DNA of 64,000 nt from Gammaproteobacteria bacterium (GTDB lineage Bacteria > Pseudomonadota > Gammaproteobacteria > Pseudomonadales > Balneatricaceae), in NCBI GenBank assembly GCA_024230095.1, contig JAAERS010000113.1, positions 1 through 64,000 on the forward strand, read 5' to 3'. The position numbers and the translations under genes were made by a program. Positions within the stretch are counted from its first letter, which is position 1. Each line of letters opens with the position of its first letter. The notes under the pieces are model-generated. The model was not told where the DNA came from, made no database searches, and was given only the letters and a program-made list of their open reading frames with translations. Shown here piece by piece: positions 10,087 to 19,507 of this stretch.

Positions 10087-10722
10087 ATGGCTCTAAAAGT
10101 AGAAATTATACCGGTTACAGCGTTTCAGCAAAATTGCTCGCTAGTGTGGTGTGATGCCACCAATGAGGCGGCATTGATTGATCCGGGTGGCGATCAGGAA
10201 CTCATTACGCAGCGTCTGCAGCACCATGGTGTAAAGCTCACACAGATATGGATTACCCATGCACATATTGACCATGCCGGTGCTGCCGCTGACTTAGCGG
10301 AAAGCTTCGCGGTGCCAATTATTGGCCCACAAAAAGGCGATCAGTTTTGGATCGACCAGCTGGGGGACCAGTCTCGCATGTTCCAGTTTCCTGAGTCGCG
10401 CCCGTTTGAGCCAAAGCGCTGGTTAGAACAAGGTGATCAGGTGCAGGTAGGTAATGAGCCCCTGAGTGTTATGCATTGCCCTGGTCACACACCGGGTCAT
10501 GTGGTGTTTTATCACCAGCAATTGGGAGTATTGTTTGTTGGCGATGTGATTTTCCAGAACTCCATCGGCCGCACAGACTTCCCTCAAGGCGACCATGCTA
10601 CCTTGATCAAATCGATACAGGATAACCTGCTAGTGTTGGATGATGAGGTACAGTTTGTGCCTGGTCACGGGCCGTTGTCTACCATTGGTGAAGAGCGCAA
10701 ACATAATCCATTTTTAACTTAG
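10087..10722 (+). CDS. MBL-fold hydrolase, glyoxalase II-like (YcbL type)
   Basis: A 211-residue metallo-beta-lactamase-fold protein. The metal motif is T-H58-A-H60-I-D62-H63, followed by GHTPGHV near residue 134, the bridging aspartate in FVGDVIF near 155, and PGHGPLSTIG near 197. It lacks the C-terminal substrate domain of classical GloB (about 250 aa), which fits the shorter YcbL branch of hydroxyacylglutathione hydrolase-like thioesterases. Its true substrate cannot be read from the sequence. It follows purL by 50 bases. Confidence 0.85.
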   Translation: MALKVEIIPVTAFQQNCSLVWCDATNEAALIDPGGDQELITQRLQHHGVKLTQIWITHAHIDHAGAAADLAESFAVPIIGPQKGDQFWIDQLGDQSRMFQFPESRPFEPKRWLEQGDQVQVGNEPLSVMHCPGHTPGHVVFYHQQLGVLFVGDVIFQNSIGRTDFPQGDHATLIKSIQDNLLVLDDEVQFVPGHGPLSTIGEERKHNPFLT

Positions 10723-10749
10723 GCCGGCTTAGCCAATTTTGTTTCGCGG

Positions 10750-12870
10750 CTACGGCTGGCGTTGATAGCGATAGATTTCTTTTTCGCCCTCTTCATAATA
10801 AAACAGGCAGTCAAAGCTATTTTCGTTAACTTCTAGTAGCGTGCAATGATATTCACTGGACTCATCGGTTTGCATTGGTGCGTCACAACTGTCGCGCCAC
10901 ATAACGTTATATTCTTCAAAGTGCATGGTGGTACCCGATTGCTTCCAGTTATATTGTACTGTAAGTAGGTCACACTGAGCCGCGTCATCGAGCATTTTAT
11001 AGCCACCGCTACCATCGGCTGCTATTTTTTCGTAGCCAACCGGTGTCCAAACACAGCCCTCATCCAGCACCGAAAGTTTATAGTTTCCGGGTGTAAATGG
11101 ACGGTTTGCGTGTTGATTATTGGAGTGCAATTGGGCACTGTAATCAAAGCGCAAGCCTGACGGAGTGAATGTTTCTGATAAGCTTACTTCAGCATCGAAA
11201 TCTTTGAGTAATATCAGGTTGCTGTGCAGCTCGACACAGCTATTGGCATCAGATTCTGTTAGCTTACCGATTTGTTGAAGTGATTGTTGGGCAATAGCAC
11301 CGATTTTCCCGTAGTCGGCGGACATGGCGAATAAGCCGTCATTGTTGAGGGCTTGGCGGCCCATGGATAGGGTGGAATCAGCCGCCCTCTCGCCATCAAA
11401 AATCATCAGTTGCTTGCCCTTGACTGTAACCTTCGGGTGCAGCCCCGGCGGCAGATTTGGTAGGTATAGGGGCACTGATGTTCCGTCAGTGGGAATCACT
11501 ATGCCTGCCAGTTCAGGTATCAGTCCGGCTAGATTGGCGAGCAGGTATGGGTCATCGGCCGCGATGGAGATCAGTCCATCCACCGTGAATATCCCCGCCA
11601 TGAAGTCATTGATATCAATATCGTGAATAGCCAGCCCGATGCCACTGATGCCTTGTCCTAGGGAGGTGATCATAGCCAGCGCAGATGGGTCGATAGAGGT
11701 CGTTGCTGTTTGCAGTTCAGCCAGTTGGGGGCAGGCAAAGTCGGTTTGCTGAAGGCGTGATCGCAGGTAGTTAAAAACGCTTGGCAGGGCCTTCATATTC
11801 AACCCCAGAGCGACTGAAAGCAGTACCTCTTGAGGTTTTTTTACATAATTAGGCAGGTGGCCATTAAGCGTGCTTAGTTGCGCCGCTATTTTTGGATCAG
11901 TGATTTCCAATAATGCATGACCATCCATGTGGATGATGCTGCCCTGCTGGGTGATGTCGTTATAACCAAAAACCAAACGAGGCATACCAGTGGCCAAGGC
12001 CAAAAATTCCTGTCGACAGGCTGGGCTCAGTCCATGGGTCGGAGTATTACCAAATAACTGCCTTATGTCAGCGTTAGTTTTACTGGAGGGGTTGTCTGTC
12101 AGTGCTTTAGTGGCTTCTAGGAAGCTAAAAAAGCCAGCTGAATAATCCATATAAACTTGCTGTTTACGCAGCTTGGCCATGGCACCCGTATCCGCCACAG
12201 AGGTGCTTTCTGGTAGCAGGCCAAGGGCATCTAGACGGCGAGACTGCGGCAAGTTGACGGGCATGAGAGCAATGGTTGCCAAGGTTTCCTGTAGTGACAG
12301 GACCAGCCACATATCAAAGCCTATTTCAGAATCTGTGTTCAGCATCCAGTAGTGTACCTTATGGCCTCCCCACATGGCTTCGTTGCCTTGTAAACCACTG
12401 TCATGGGCCGCCTTATTAAATGCTTTTAGCATCGGCTGCGGTTGCTCAATGGCTAGTTGCATCACTGGCAGCAGACCGTCCAGATATAATGCACTGCTCA
12501 TATCCATGGTTAAACCATACTGATTGGCGAAAGCTTTGTTACCAGATGCCATAGCGTTCATCATGTCAGTGAGCAAAATGGTGAAAAAAGTTACTTCCGG
12601 CAGGGATACTTCGGCTGCAAAAGCCTCCAGGTCGTTGATGCTCATTTGCAATTGTGAGAAAGACGTGATGTTTTCTATGCTGATTGAGCGAGTGCGCCAG
12701 TCCAATTTCCCATCGGTATAAAACAAGGTGTCAGCTGGTGCCTGTTGTTGAAACTGCTGCAGGGTGCTATCGCCGAGCAAACGATATTTATTGAGTGATT
12801 TAGCTGGTGCTGTTGCAGATATCAATAGACTTAGCGTCAATATCAATAGTAGGTGGGGATAGCTCTTCAT
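10750..12870 (-). CDS. Large secreted protein of unknown function
   Basis: A 706-residue protein starting at the ATG ending at 12870, chosen because GGAGACTAGC lies just before it and because the protein then begins with a clear Sec signal peptide (MKSYPHLLLILTLSLLISA, predicted cleavage after APA). No lipobox cysteine is present, so it is probably soluble in the periplasm or exported. I recognise no domain. The middle is rich in glycine, leucine and isoleucine (about residues 395-480, e.g. GISGIGLAIHDIDIND), and the C-terminal ~120 residues are cysteine-containing and acidic. Its neighbours give no clue: a hydrolase converges on it, and a Nudix gene lies upstream on the same strand after a 285-base gap. 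Confidence 0.8.
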   Translation of the reverse strand: MKSYPHLLLILTLSLLISATAPAKSLNKYRLLGDSTLQQFQQQAPADTLFYTDGKLDWRTRSISIENITSFSQLQMSINDLEAFAAEVSLPEVTFFTILLTDMMNAMASGNKAFANQYGLTMDMSSALYLDGLLPVMQLAIEQPQPMLKAFNKAAHDSGLQGNEAMWGGHKVHYWMLNTDSEIGFDMWLVLSLQETLATIALMPVNLPQSRRLDALGLLPESTSVADTGAMAKLRKQQVYMDYSAGFFSFLEATKALTDNPSSKTNADIRQLFGNTPTHGLSPACRQEFLALATGMPRLVFGYNDITQQGSIIHMDGHALLEITDPKIAAQLSTLNGHLPNYVKKPQEVLLSVALGLNMKALPSVFNYLRSRLQQTDFACPQLAELQTATTSIDPSALAMITSLGQGISGIGLAIHDIDINDFMAGIFTVDGLISIAADDPYLLANLAGLIPELAGIVIPTDGTSVPLYLPNLPPGLHPKVTVKGKQLMIFDGERAADSTLSMGRQALNNDGLFAMSADYGKIGAIAQQSLQQIGKLTESDANSCVELHSNLILLKDFDAEVSLSETFTPSGLRFDYSAQLHSNNQHANRPFTPGNYKLSVLDEGCVWTPVGYEKIAADGSGGYKMLDDAAQCDLLTVQYNWKQSGTTMHFEEYNVMWRDSCDAPMQTDESSEYHCTLLEVNENSFDCLFYYEEGEKEIYRYQRQP

Positions 12871-12990
12871 GCTAGTCTCCTTGCCTTGTTGGCAGCATTG
12901 GTCAACCTGGGCGCACTCCAAGGTCTGTATGTGGTAACTATAAGTAGCACTTCAGTTGGTCTTGCGTGCATAACCGGTGCTTTGAACGTT

Positions 12991-13007
12991 ACATTAAACT
13001 TTAATGT
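12991..13007. promoter_or_regulatory. 17-bp palindrome upstream of the secreted orphan
   Basis: ACATTAAA-C-TTTAATGT is a perfect palindrome in the gap 12871-13155, about 120 bases upstream of the 706-aa gene. On the plus strand TTGAAC precedes it at 12982, a geometry reminiscent of MerR-family operators lying in a promoter spacer. No regulator gene is adjacent. The rest of this 285-base gap shows nothing else recognisable. Confidence 0.45.
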
Positions 13008-13155
13008 ATCGCAATCATACTGGTATGGCTACATTAGTGGAATGGGGCCTTGTTGATGATAATAGCCGTCGCAATGGCTACCCACTTGCAGTCAAAACTA
13101 GCACTAGAGCATTATGGGAAGGGGTTTGGTGAATAACTGATGGTGACATGCTGGT

Positions 13156-13680
13156 TCAGAATTCCAAATGATGCAGCCGGAATTGGTTCGCGTCTCGATC
13201 GGCCAGAAAGCGCTTTAAAGTTTGCTTTACCGTGGCAAAGGCAATGTCGTCCCAAGGAATTTGGTCAGCGCTCACCAGTTTTACTTCGCTGCTTTCAGGA
13301 GTAGGGCCAAAGTGATCATTAGTCATTTGTGCTAAGTAAAACATATGTACTTGGTTGATGCGCGGTACGTTGCAAATGCTAAATAAGGCACCAATTTCCA
13401 CCTTGGCTAAAGATTCTTCATAGGTTTCGCGCCAGGCACCTTGGAGCGTCGTTTCGCCGTTTTCCATAAAGCCTGCGGGCAGGGTCCAGTATCCTAGACG
13501 GGGTTCTATGGAACGTTTGCAAATCAGGATTCTATCGTCGAATACTGGAATGCTACCTGCGATGATGCGGGGGTTCTCATAAAAGATGAGTTCGCAGGCT
13601 GAGCAGATATAACGTTCACGGTTATCACCTTCTGGAATCGCGACAACAACGTCGGCTCGACAATGGCTGCAAAACTTCAT
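13156..13680 (-). CDS. Nudix hydrolase with N-terminal zinc ribbon
   Basis: A 174-residue protein. Residues C4, C7, C26 and C29 form a four-cysteine zinc ribbon, followed by a Nudix box starting at G70 (GFMENGE, R84-E85, E88-E89). The residue after the second glutamate pair departs from the strict consensus glycine, as in the zinc-ribbon subfamily with EES/EEA endings. Such proteins hydrolyse nucleoside diphosphates linked to another group, possibly ADP-ribose-like or FAD-like substrates; the exact one is unknown. The 5' region faces nudL, with 96 bases between them. Confidence 0.88.
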   Translation of the reverse strand: MKFCSHCRADVVVAIPEGDNRERYICSACELIFYENPRIIAGSIPVFDDRILICKRSIEPRLGYWTLPAGFMENGETTLQGAWRETYEESLAKVEIGALFSICNVPRINQVHMFYLAQMTNDHFGPTPESSEVKLVSADQIPWDDIAFATVKQTLKRFLADRDANQFRLHHLEF

Positions 13681-13776
13681 GGTGATACCTGTTAAGATAA
13701 ATGGTCACCAATATTGTAGAATAAACCATCGCCTTTAATATAGTAATTAAATCAATAAGTCGGATAAATAACACAG

Positions 13777-14358
13777 ATGTATGAATTTCTTAGTCATAAG
13801 TTGGCCAGTTTGCCAGACCGCCGCCTGTCGGTAGAAGGTTTGCATCCTGCTGCTGTGCTTCTGGCTATTACGAATGCTGAGCATCCTGAAATCATTCTCA
13901 CTCAGCGTTCTATGCACTTGCCAACTCATCAAGGACAGGTGGCCTTTCCCGGTGGTAAATGCGATGCCGAGGATATTGATGAGGTGGCGACTGCCCTGCG
14001 AGAGGCTCATGAGGAAGTAGCCCTGTTGCCTGAACAGGTGCGTGTGGTTGGTAGTCTAGGGCAGGTGTACTCTCGTCACGGTTTTGTGGTAACACCAATT
14101 GTAGGGGTGATAGAGCCGGAGGTGCTAACTGATTTGCAAGCCAATCTTGATGAGCTGGATGTTGTGTTCAGTGTGCCAGTGGAATTTTTTCTCACCCACA
14201 AACCGTATATGCGTCACGTCGAAATGGTGCCAGGGCATTATCAGGTGCCCACTTTTGAGTATGGCGATTTCACTATCTGGGGTATGACGGCTTTTGTGCT
14301 GGCCGAGTTTTTTAATCATGTGTATGATGCCGGTTTCCCGCTACAGAAAAAGCCTTAA
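13777..14358 (+). CDS. nudL: CoA pyrophosphatase-type Nudix hydrolase
   Basis: A 193-residue Nudix protein with the CoA-pyrophosphatase signature LTQRSMHLPTHQGQVAFPGG just before the Nudix helix (G60 to R75-E76...E79-E80). Family members split CoA and its derivatives into 4'-phosphopantetheine and 3',5'-ADP. It starts divergently from the other Nudix gene and is followed 23 bases later by a DUF1289 gene that is probably co-transcribed. Confidence 0.9.
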   Translation: MYEFLSHKLASLPDRRLSVEGLHPAAVLLAITNAEHPEIILTQRSMHLPTHQGQVAFPGGKCDAEDIDEVATALREAHEEVALLPEQVRVVGSLGQVYSRHGFVVTPIVGVIEPEVLTDLQANLDELDVVFSVPVEFFLTHKPYMRHVEMVPGHYQVPTFEYGDFTIWGMTAFVLAEFFNHVYDAGFPLQKKP

Positions 14359-14381
14359 GTCAGCTAGTAATGGATTAATTC

Positions 14382-14579
14382 ATGAGTCAAGATAAACCGA
14401 TCCCCTCACCCTGTGTCAATATTTGTTATTTGGATGATAAAGATATTTGCCAGGGTTGTTATCGCAGTAGTGAAGAAATTATTGCGTGGATGCGCTTAGA
14501 TAATGACGGGCGCAGGCAGGTGCTGGCTAATGTGGCCGCTCGCGAAGCGGCCAGCCCATATGTAGCTAGGATTAATTAA
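14382..14579 (+). CDS. DUF1289 family small cysteine protein
   Basis: A 65-residue protein of the DUF1289 family, with SPCVNIC (C11, C15), then DICQGCYRS (C23, C26) and the EEIIAW segment. The four cysteines suggest a bound metal or Fe-S cluster; the function is not established. It lies just behind nudL, and this pairing is frequent in proteobacteria. Confidence 0.88.
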   Translation: MSQDKPIPSPCVNICYLDDKDICQGCYRSSEEIIAWMRLDNDGRRQVLANVAAREAASPYVARIN

Positions 14580-14620
14580 CTGGAATAAGGAACTGTTTGG
14601 GTAGCAGGCCCTGTATTGGG

Positions 14621-15910
14621 CTAGTCGTCGGCTAGTTCGCGCATAGCCTGCCGGCGGATGCGGGCGGTTTTAATGAAGTTGTCGCTGATTTGTACTGTCT
14701 CCATGAGGTAAGGTCCCAGTTGCAGACAAACATTGTTCTGGGGAATTTCTTCCAAGCTTTCGGTAATTAGGCCATTGAGTGTTTTGGGCCCATCAACAGG
14801 CAAGTCCCAGTCTAATGTTTTGTTAATGTCACGGATGGTAGCGGTGCCATCAATAAAATAGGAGCCGTCTTCTTGGGGGTGAATATCCTCATTTTCTGCA
14901 TCTTGATGTTCGGCCATGTCACCGACAATTTCTTCCAATATATCTTCTAATGTAGTCAAACCTTGGATGTCACCATATTCATCCACCACCAAGGCCATCC
15001 AGTGGCGCGCCTTTTGGAAATTTAACAGTTGGGTGTTAAGCACCGTGCTTTCAGGGATAAAGTAGGGGTCTCGAGATAATTTGAGTAGGTCTTCCTTGGA
15101 AGGTTGTGCCATTTGCAGTAAAGGCAGAATCTGACGTACATGAATGACCCCTACAATATTGTTGAGTTCATCCTTGTATAGGGGTAGGCGAGTATGAGGG
15201 CTTTGGCTTATGGTTGCCAGAATGCTGTTGATATCATCGTTGAGATCAATGCCCACGATTTCGTTACGTGGAATCATCACATCTTCCACAGTGACACTTT
15301 CCAGATCCAAAATGCTTAACAGCATGGATTGGTTGCGGTGCGGAATTAGAGCCCCGGCTTCATTAACGATGGTGCGTAGTTCTTCGGTGCTCAAATGGTC
15401 GTTGGACTGGGTGCTGGTATTGAAACCCAGTAAACGCAGCAAACTATTACAAATACTATTTACGACCCACACAAAGGGATAAAGAATCGCTAACAAAGGG
15501 CGCAAAATCAGCGATGCAGGAAAAGCCACCTGCTCGGGTTTGAGGGCGGCCACTGTTTTTGGTGTGACCTCGGCAAATATTAATATTACCAAAGTCAGCA
15601 CTGCTGTAGCTACAGCAACACCGGCGTCACCCATGAGGCGTAAGGCGATCATGGTCGCTATCGCTGAGGCCAAAATATTAACAAAGTTGTTGCCGATTAA
15701 AATAACACCTATTAATCGGTCGGGGCGCTGTAATAATTTGGCGGCACGGGTAGCCCCCCGGTGTTTTTGTTTCACCAGATGGCGCAAGCGGTAACGGTTC
15801 AGGGACATCATTCCAGTTTCGGAACTGGAGAAGAAGGCTGATAGAAATATCAGAAATATCAGGCTAGCAAAAAGGTAGCCTATGGGAATCTCGCTCAAGG
15901 CGTGGTTCAC
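14621..15910 (-). CDS. yfjD: CNNM/HlyC-CorC family membrane protein
   Basis: A 429-residue protein with the three-part plan of the family: an N-terminal DUF21 membrane domain with about four helices (residues 8-190), a CBS pair (about 205-330, with the EDVMIPRNEIVGID start) and a C-terminal CorC_HlyC domain (DGSYFIDGTATIRDIN...). These proteins are linked to Mg2+/Co2+ homeostasis. It precedes ypjD and ffh in the conserved order, but here it is transcribed away from ffh. Confidence 0.92.
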   Translation of the reverse strand: MNHALSEIPIGYLFASLIFLIFLSAFFSSSETGMMSLNRYRLRHLVKQKHRGATRAAKLLQRPDRLIGVILIGNNFVNILASAIATMIALRLMGDAGVAVATAVLTLVILIFAEVTPKTVAALKPEQVAFPASLILRPLLAILYPFVWVVNSICNSLLRLLGFNTSTQSNDHLSTEELRTIVNEAGALIPHRNQSMLLSILDLESVTVEDVMIPRNEIVGIDLNDDINSILATISQSPHTRLPLYKDELNNIVGVIHVRQILPLLQMAQPSKEDLLKLSRDPYFIPESTVLNTQLLNFQKARHWMALVVDEYGDIQGLTTLEDILEEIVGDMAEHQDAENEDIHPQEDGSYFIDGTATIRDINKTLDWDLPVDGPKTLNGLITESLEEIPQNNVCLQLGPYLMETVQISDNFIKTARIRRQAMRELADD

Positions 15911-16016
15911 CTCTAGTAATTAATGGCTTTCAATTTTTATGTTTGTGACGTCAGGTGTCAAGGGTAAATTGAAGGTTAAAGGGACTTTAGTCCCATATAT
16001 TGGTTTAAAACGTAAT

Positions 16017-16808
16017 CTACAGCAGGTATTCAATGACTAGCTTAGAGCCAAAGTAGGCTAATACCAATAAGCTAAAGCCAGCGAGTGTCCAGCGAATGGC
16101 TGTGCGGCCACGCCAGCCAAAACGATAGTGGCCTACCAGGAGCGAGGCAAAAATACTCCAGGCGCAGACCGATAGAAAAGTTTTATGTGCCACCTGTTGA
16201 GCAAACATGTCGTCTAGGTAGATAAAGCCAGTAATTAAGGCTAAGGTCAGCATGATGGTGCCGGTCGCTAGCATTTCAAAAAGCAGGCTTTCCATAGTTT
16301 GCAGTGGTGGCAGGCTGCGCAATAGCGGTGAAGAATGGTGGCTTTTTAGAACCGTATTTTGGTAGGCCAAAATAACCGCTTGCAGTGCCGCAATAGCGAA
16401 TAGTGAATAAGCCAAGAAAGAAAAGAGAATGTGCAGTAATAACTCAGTGGCGTAAGTCATAGGGGCTGCTGTTGGCGGCGTGAAAATAGCAAATGCTAAA
16501 CACAGGGCCGACAGGGGCATGATGACTACTAGCAAGCTGGCAGCAGGTTTGCGTAAACTGCTATATAACACCACGCCAGTTACACACCAAGCTGTTAAGG
16601 CGATAGCGGCGCCTAGATCCAATAACAAACCCTGGGGTGTGAATACATGCATGAACACGGTCACTGTATGGGCCAGCCATGCGATAATACCTATTTTACT
16701 CAGGCGCTGTCTGTTGGTGTCTGAATTAGACTGCATCAACTGGCGCTGGCGCCAGCCCCCTACAAGGTAACCTAAAATGGCAAGTAGGCTGCTTATGGCA
16801 AATATCAT
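16017..16808 (-). CDS. ypjD: CcsA-like inner-membrane protein YpjD
   Basis: A 263-residue polytopic protein with about eight hydrophobic helices, related to the cytochrome c assembly protein CcsA but lacking a clear tryptophan-rich WWD motif. Position next to ffh and yfjD identifies it as YpjD, of uncertain role. The ATG ending at 16808 was preferred over the upstream TTG at 16841 because AGGA sits at the right distance and the first helix starts at once (MIFAISSLLAILGYL). It is divergent from ffh. Confidence 0.87.
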   Translation of the reverse strand: MIFAISSLLAILGYLVGGWRQRQLMQSNSDTNRQRLSKIGIIAWLAHTVTVFMHVFTPQGLLLDLGAAIALTAWCVTGVVLYSSLRKPAASLLVVIMPLSALCLAFAIFTPPTAAPMTYATELLLHILFSFLAYSLFAIAALQAVILAYQNTVLKSHHSSPLLRSLPPLQTMESLLFEMLATGTIMLTLALITGFIYLDDMFAQQVAHKTFLSVCAWSIFASLLVGHYRFGWRGRTAIRWTLAGFSLLVLAYFGSKLVIEYLL

Positions 16809-16949
16809 GGTTGTGTGTCCTGGGGCTAGAATTGCCGTCAATCAGTCCCTATTGTAATAGCTTAAGACCAGCAAGGGAACTGCCCATCGAAGGCGATTCC
16901 GGTTATACTTGCAGGCTGAATTAGTTCCACCTGTGCAAACGAGATATCC

Positions 16950-18407
16950 ATGTTTGAAAATTTAACAGAGCGCCTTGGTAAAACGTTAAAAAATATACGC
17001 GGGCAAGCGCGCCTTACGGAAGACAATATTAAGGACGCCTTGCGAGATGTGCGCATGGCATTGCTGGAGGCCGATGTTGCCTTGCCAGTGGTAAAAGCCT
17101 TTATTGAGCAAGTAAAAGAGCGTGCCGTTGGCACTGAAGTTAGCAAAAGTCTAAGCCCGGGCCAAGCGTTTGTAAAGATCGTCCAGCAAGAGCTTGAAGC
17201 GGTCATGGGTAGTGCTAACGAAGACCTTAATTTGGCGGCATTGCCGCCTGCTGTAATTATGATGGCAGGTTTGCAGGGTGCTGGTAAAACCACGTCGGCG
17301 GCCAAGTTAGCTAAGTATTTGCAAGAGAAGCGTAAAAAATCAGTGCTCTTAGTGAGTGTCGACGTATACCGTCCAGCTGCGATTAAGCAGTTGGAGACGT
17401 TGGCGGCGGAGGTGGGCGCTAACTTCTTCCCTTCTACCGTGATGCAAAAGCCAGTGAGTATTGCTGAAGCGGCCATCCAGCAGGCTAAGCAACAACACTA
17501 TGATGTGGTGATCGTTGATACTGCGGGTCGTTTGCACGTTGATGAAGCCATGATGGGAGAAGTGAAGTCGCTGCATGCTGCCGTCAAGCCAGTTGAAACT
17601 TTGTTCGTGGTTGATGCCATGACAGGTCAGGATGCGGCCAATACTGCCAAGGCTTTCAATGAAGCCCTGCCTTTGACCGGTGTGGTGTTGAGTAAGACTG
17701 ATGGTGATGCGCGTGGCGGTGCGGCCCTGTCCGTGCGCCATATTACAGGCAAGCCTATCAAGTTCTTGGGTGTAGGGGAAAAAGTAGAAGCCTTAGAGCC
17801 TTTCCATCCGGACCGGGTGGCTTCGCGCATTTTGGGTATGGGCGACGTTCTATCCTTGATCGAAGAGGTTGAGCAAAAGGTTGACAAAGCCAAGGCCGAA
17901 AAGCTAGCCAACAAGCTGAAAAAAGGCAAAGGTTTTGATTTAGAAGATTTTCGTGACCAACTGCAGCAAATGAAAAACATGGGCGGCATGGCAGGCTTGC
18001 TGGATAAGTTGCCTGGTATGGGTGGCATGGCCCAAGCAGCTCAAGCGGCGGGTGCAGAAAAGAACTTTGTGCAAATGGAAGCCTTGATCAATTCCATGAC
18101 CCCCAAGGAACGTTACTTTCCAGATACCATTAATGGCTCACGTAAGCGTCGCATTGCCGCGGGGTCAGGTACCCAGATACAAGATGTGAACCGGTTGTTA
18201 AAGCAGCACAAGCAAATGCAGAAAATGATGAAAAAAATGACCGGTAAAAAAGGCAACATGAAAAACATGATGCGCGGTATGCAAGGCAATATGCCACCGG
18301 GTATGGGTGGTGGGATGCCAGGTGGCATGCCTCCCGGGCTAGGTGGTGGTATGCCGGGTGGTTTACCGGGCATGGGCGGTGGTTTTCCGTTCGGTAAAAA
18401 GAAATAG
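16950..18407 (+). CDS. ffh: Signal recognition particle protein Ffh
   Basis: SRP54 GTPase that, with 4.5S RNA, targets nascent membrane proteins to FtsY. The 485 residues show the N domain (1-90), the G domain with GLQGAGKTT near residue 107, DTAGR near 190 and TKTDGDARGG near 247, and a methionine-rich M domain from about 330 with the RNA-binding segment SRKRRIAAGSG. The last ~60 residues are a low-complexity Met/Gly/Pro tail, commoner and longer than in E. coli but typical of this lineage. Confidence 0.98.
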   Translation: MFENLTERLGKTLKNIRGQARLTEDNIKDALRDVRMALLEADVALPVVKAFIEQVKERAVGTEVSKSLSPGQAFVKIVQQELEAVMGSANEDLNLAALPPAVIMMAGLQGAGKTTSAAKLAKYLQEKRKKSVLLVSVDVYRPAAIKQLETLAAEVGANFFPSTVMQKPVSIAEAAIQQAKQQHYDVVIVDTAGRLHVDEAMMGEVKSLHAAVKPVETLFVVDAMTGQDAANTAKAFNEALPLTGVVLSKTDGDARGGAALSVRHITGKPIKFLGVGEKVEALEPFHPDRVASRILGMGDVLSLIEEVEQKVDKAKAEKLANKLKKGKGFDLEDFRDQLQQMKNMGGMAGLLDKLPGMGGMAQAAQAAGAEKNFVQMEALINSMTPKERYFPDTINGSRKRRIAAGSGTQIQDVNRLLKQHKQMQKMMKKMTGKKGNMKNMMRGMQGNMPPGMGGGMPGGMPPGLGGGMPGGLPGMGGGFPFGKKK

Positions 18408-18440
18408 TTATAGCGCCAGCAACAGCAACAGAATTACAGA

Positions 18441-19208
18441 CTAGTCAATTAATTTGTTTACCTGAGGTTGTTGGCCGGGGGTGATAGTCAACAAACTGTT
18501 GGGCGCAATTTCGTGGCAAGTAAGTGGGTCGCAATCATAGGGTTCAGAGACCACTACTCGCCCTTGGTCGTGTTGGATCCAATACAGCCCTGGCGGTTGC
18601 TGGTGGGTGGCATAGCGTATAGCCCATAAGTTATTGCCATCGCTTATCGCTGCAGTAACGCGGAGATTAATTCGCCCCTTTGTTACGGCCAAAGATTCTA
18701 TGCTGTGAATAGTTTCTTTTACCGCAGTCAACGCACTCTTGGCAAAGCCATTGCTTAGTAAAAGCAAAAATATCAGTTCGCTATCGGTTGTACCATGGCG
18801 ATGCTGGTAATACTTGTTCGGTAGTAGGTTTTCTAATTGGCGCCGTAGTTCAGGATAATGGGATATCTGTCCGTTATGCATAAACATCCAATTATCAAAG
18901 CTAAACGGGTGGCAGTTAGCACGGGTTGTTTCTGTGCCGGTTGAAGCTCGGACATGGGCAAAAAAAAGAGCAGATTGAACCTGATAGGTAAGGCTTTTCA
19001 GGTTGTGGTTGTTCCACGCTGGCATGGTTTCCCTAAAAACCCCTGGTTCGGGACGTTGGTTGTACCAACCTATGCCAAAACCGTCACCATTAGTGATGGT
19101 TTTTCCCTCTGATGCGCACAAACTTTGCTCTACCAGCGAGTGATCGGGTTCTGAGATTAAATTTTGTAGATATATCGGCTGCCCGGTATAGGCGATCCAG
19201 CGGCACAT
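18441..19208 (-). CDS. Class II glutamine amidotransferase (YafJ-like)
   Basis: A 255-residue protein starting MCRWIAYTG; after removal of Met, Cys2 becomes the N-terminal nucleophile of class II amidotransferases. The conserved stretches GWYNQ, FAHVRAST, NCHPF and FMHNGQISHYPELRR (about residues 48-125) match the YafJ/EgtC-like group. The acceptor substrate is unknown for most members. It converges on ffh and has no obvious operon partner. Confidence 0.9.
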   Translation of the reverse strand: MCRWIAYTGQPIYLQNLISEPDHSLVEQSLCASEGKTITNGDGFGIGWYNQRPEPGVFRETMPAWNNHNLKSLTYQVQSALFFAHVRASTGTETTRANCHPFSFDNWMFMHNGQISHYPELRRQLENLLPNKYYQHRHGTTDSELIFLLLLSNGFAKSALTAVKETIHSIESLAVTKGRINLRVTAAISDGNNLWAIRYATHQQPPGLYWIQHDQGRVVVSEPYDCDPLTCHEIAPNSLLTITPGQQPQVNKLID

Positions 19209-19507
19209 GGTTATGATAACCTATTAACTATCAGTGATTATGGTGTTGAGTGTCATTATAACATGGGTAGGGTGACGCTAATTTACTTTTGCTTGGTTGT
19301 TTACTCCATTTTTGGATAGACTCGGGTGTTGAAGCTCTTTAGTCTCGTAATATAGGAGATAGTTCGATCCTTTTCTTTCGTTACAAATTCCTTTATAATA
19401 CGCGCCCTCGTGGGGTCTGCCCCACTAGCGCGGTACAACGTGGTGTTGTTACGCAACTATAACCGTGAGTGATTTCAAAGCTCACACGACATAAAGGGAT
19501 CTAACGC
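19209..19507. other. Intergenic promoter and leader region of rpsP
   Basis: This 299-base gap holds divergent promoters. A perfect TATAAT at 19394-19399 is the likely -10 of the rpsP operon. The leader contains a GC-rich hairpin TGGGG-tctg-CCCCA near 19411-19424 and extends to the AAGGGATC ribosome binding site. No small ORF of note was seen. Confidence 0.6.

Noticed and set aside
12853-13056. 67-codon plus-strand frame before the Nudix gene
   Set aside because: It overlaps the signal-peptide region of the secreted protein on the other strand, and its hydrophobic translation mirrors that region.
16862-17476. 204-codon minus-strand frame opposite ffh
   Set aside because: Antisense to the GTPase domain of Ffh; its composition follows from the codon bias of ffh, and it crosses the ypjD/ffh promoter region.
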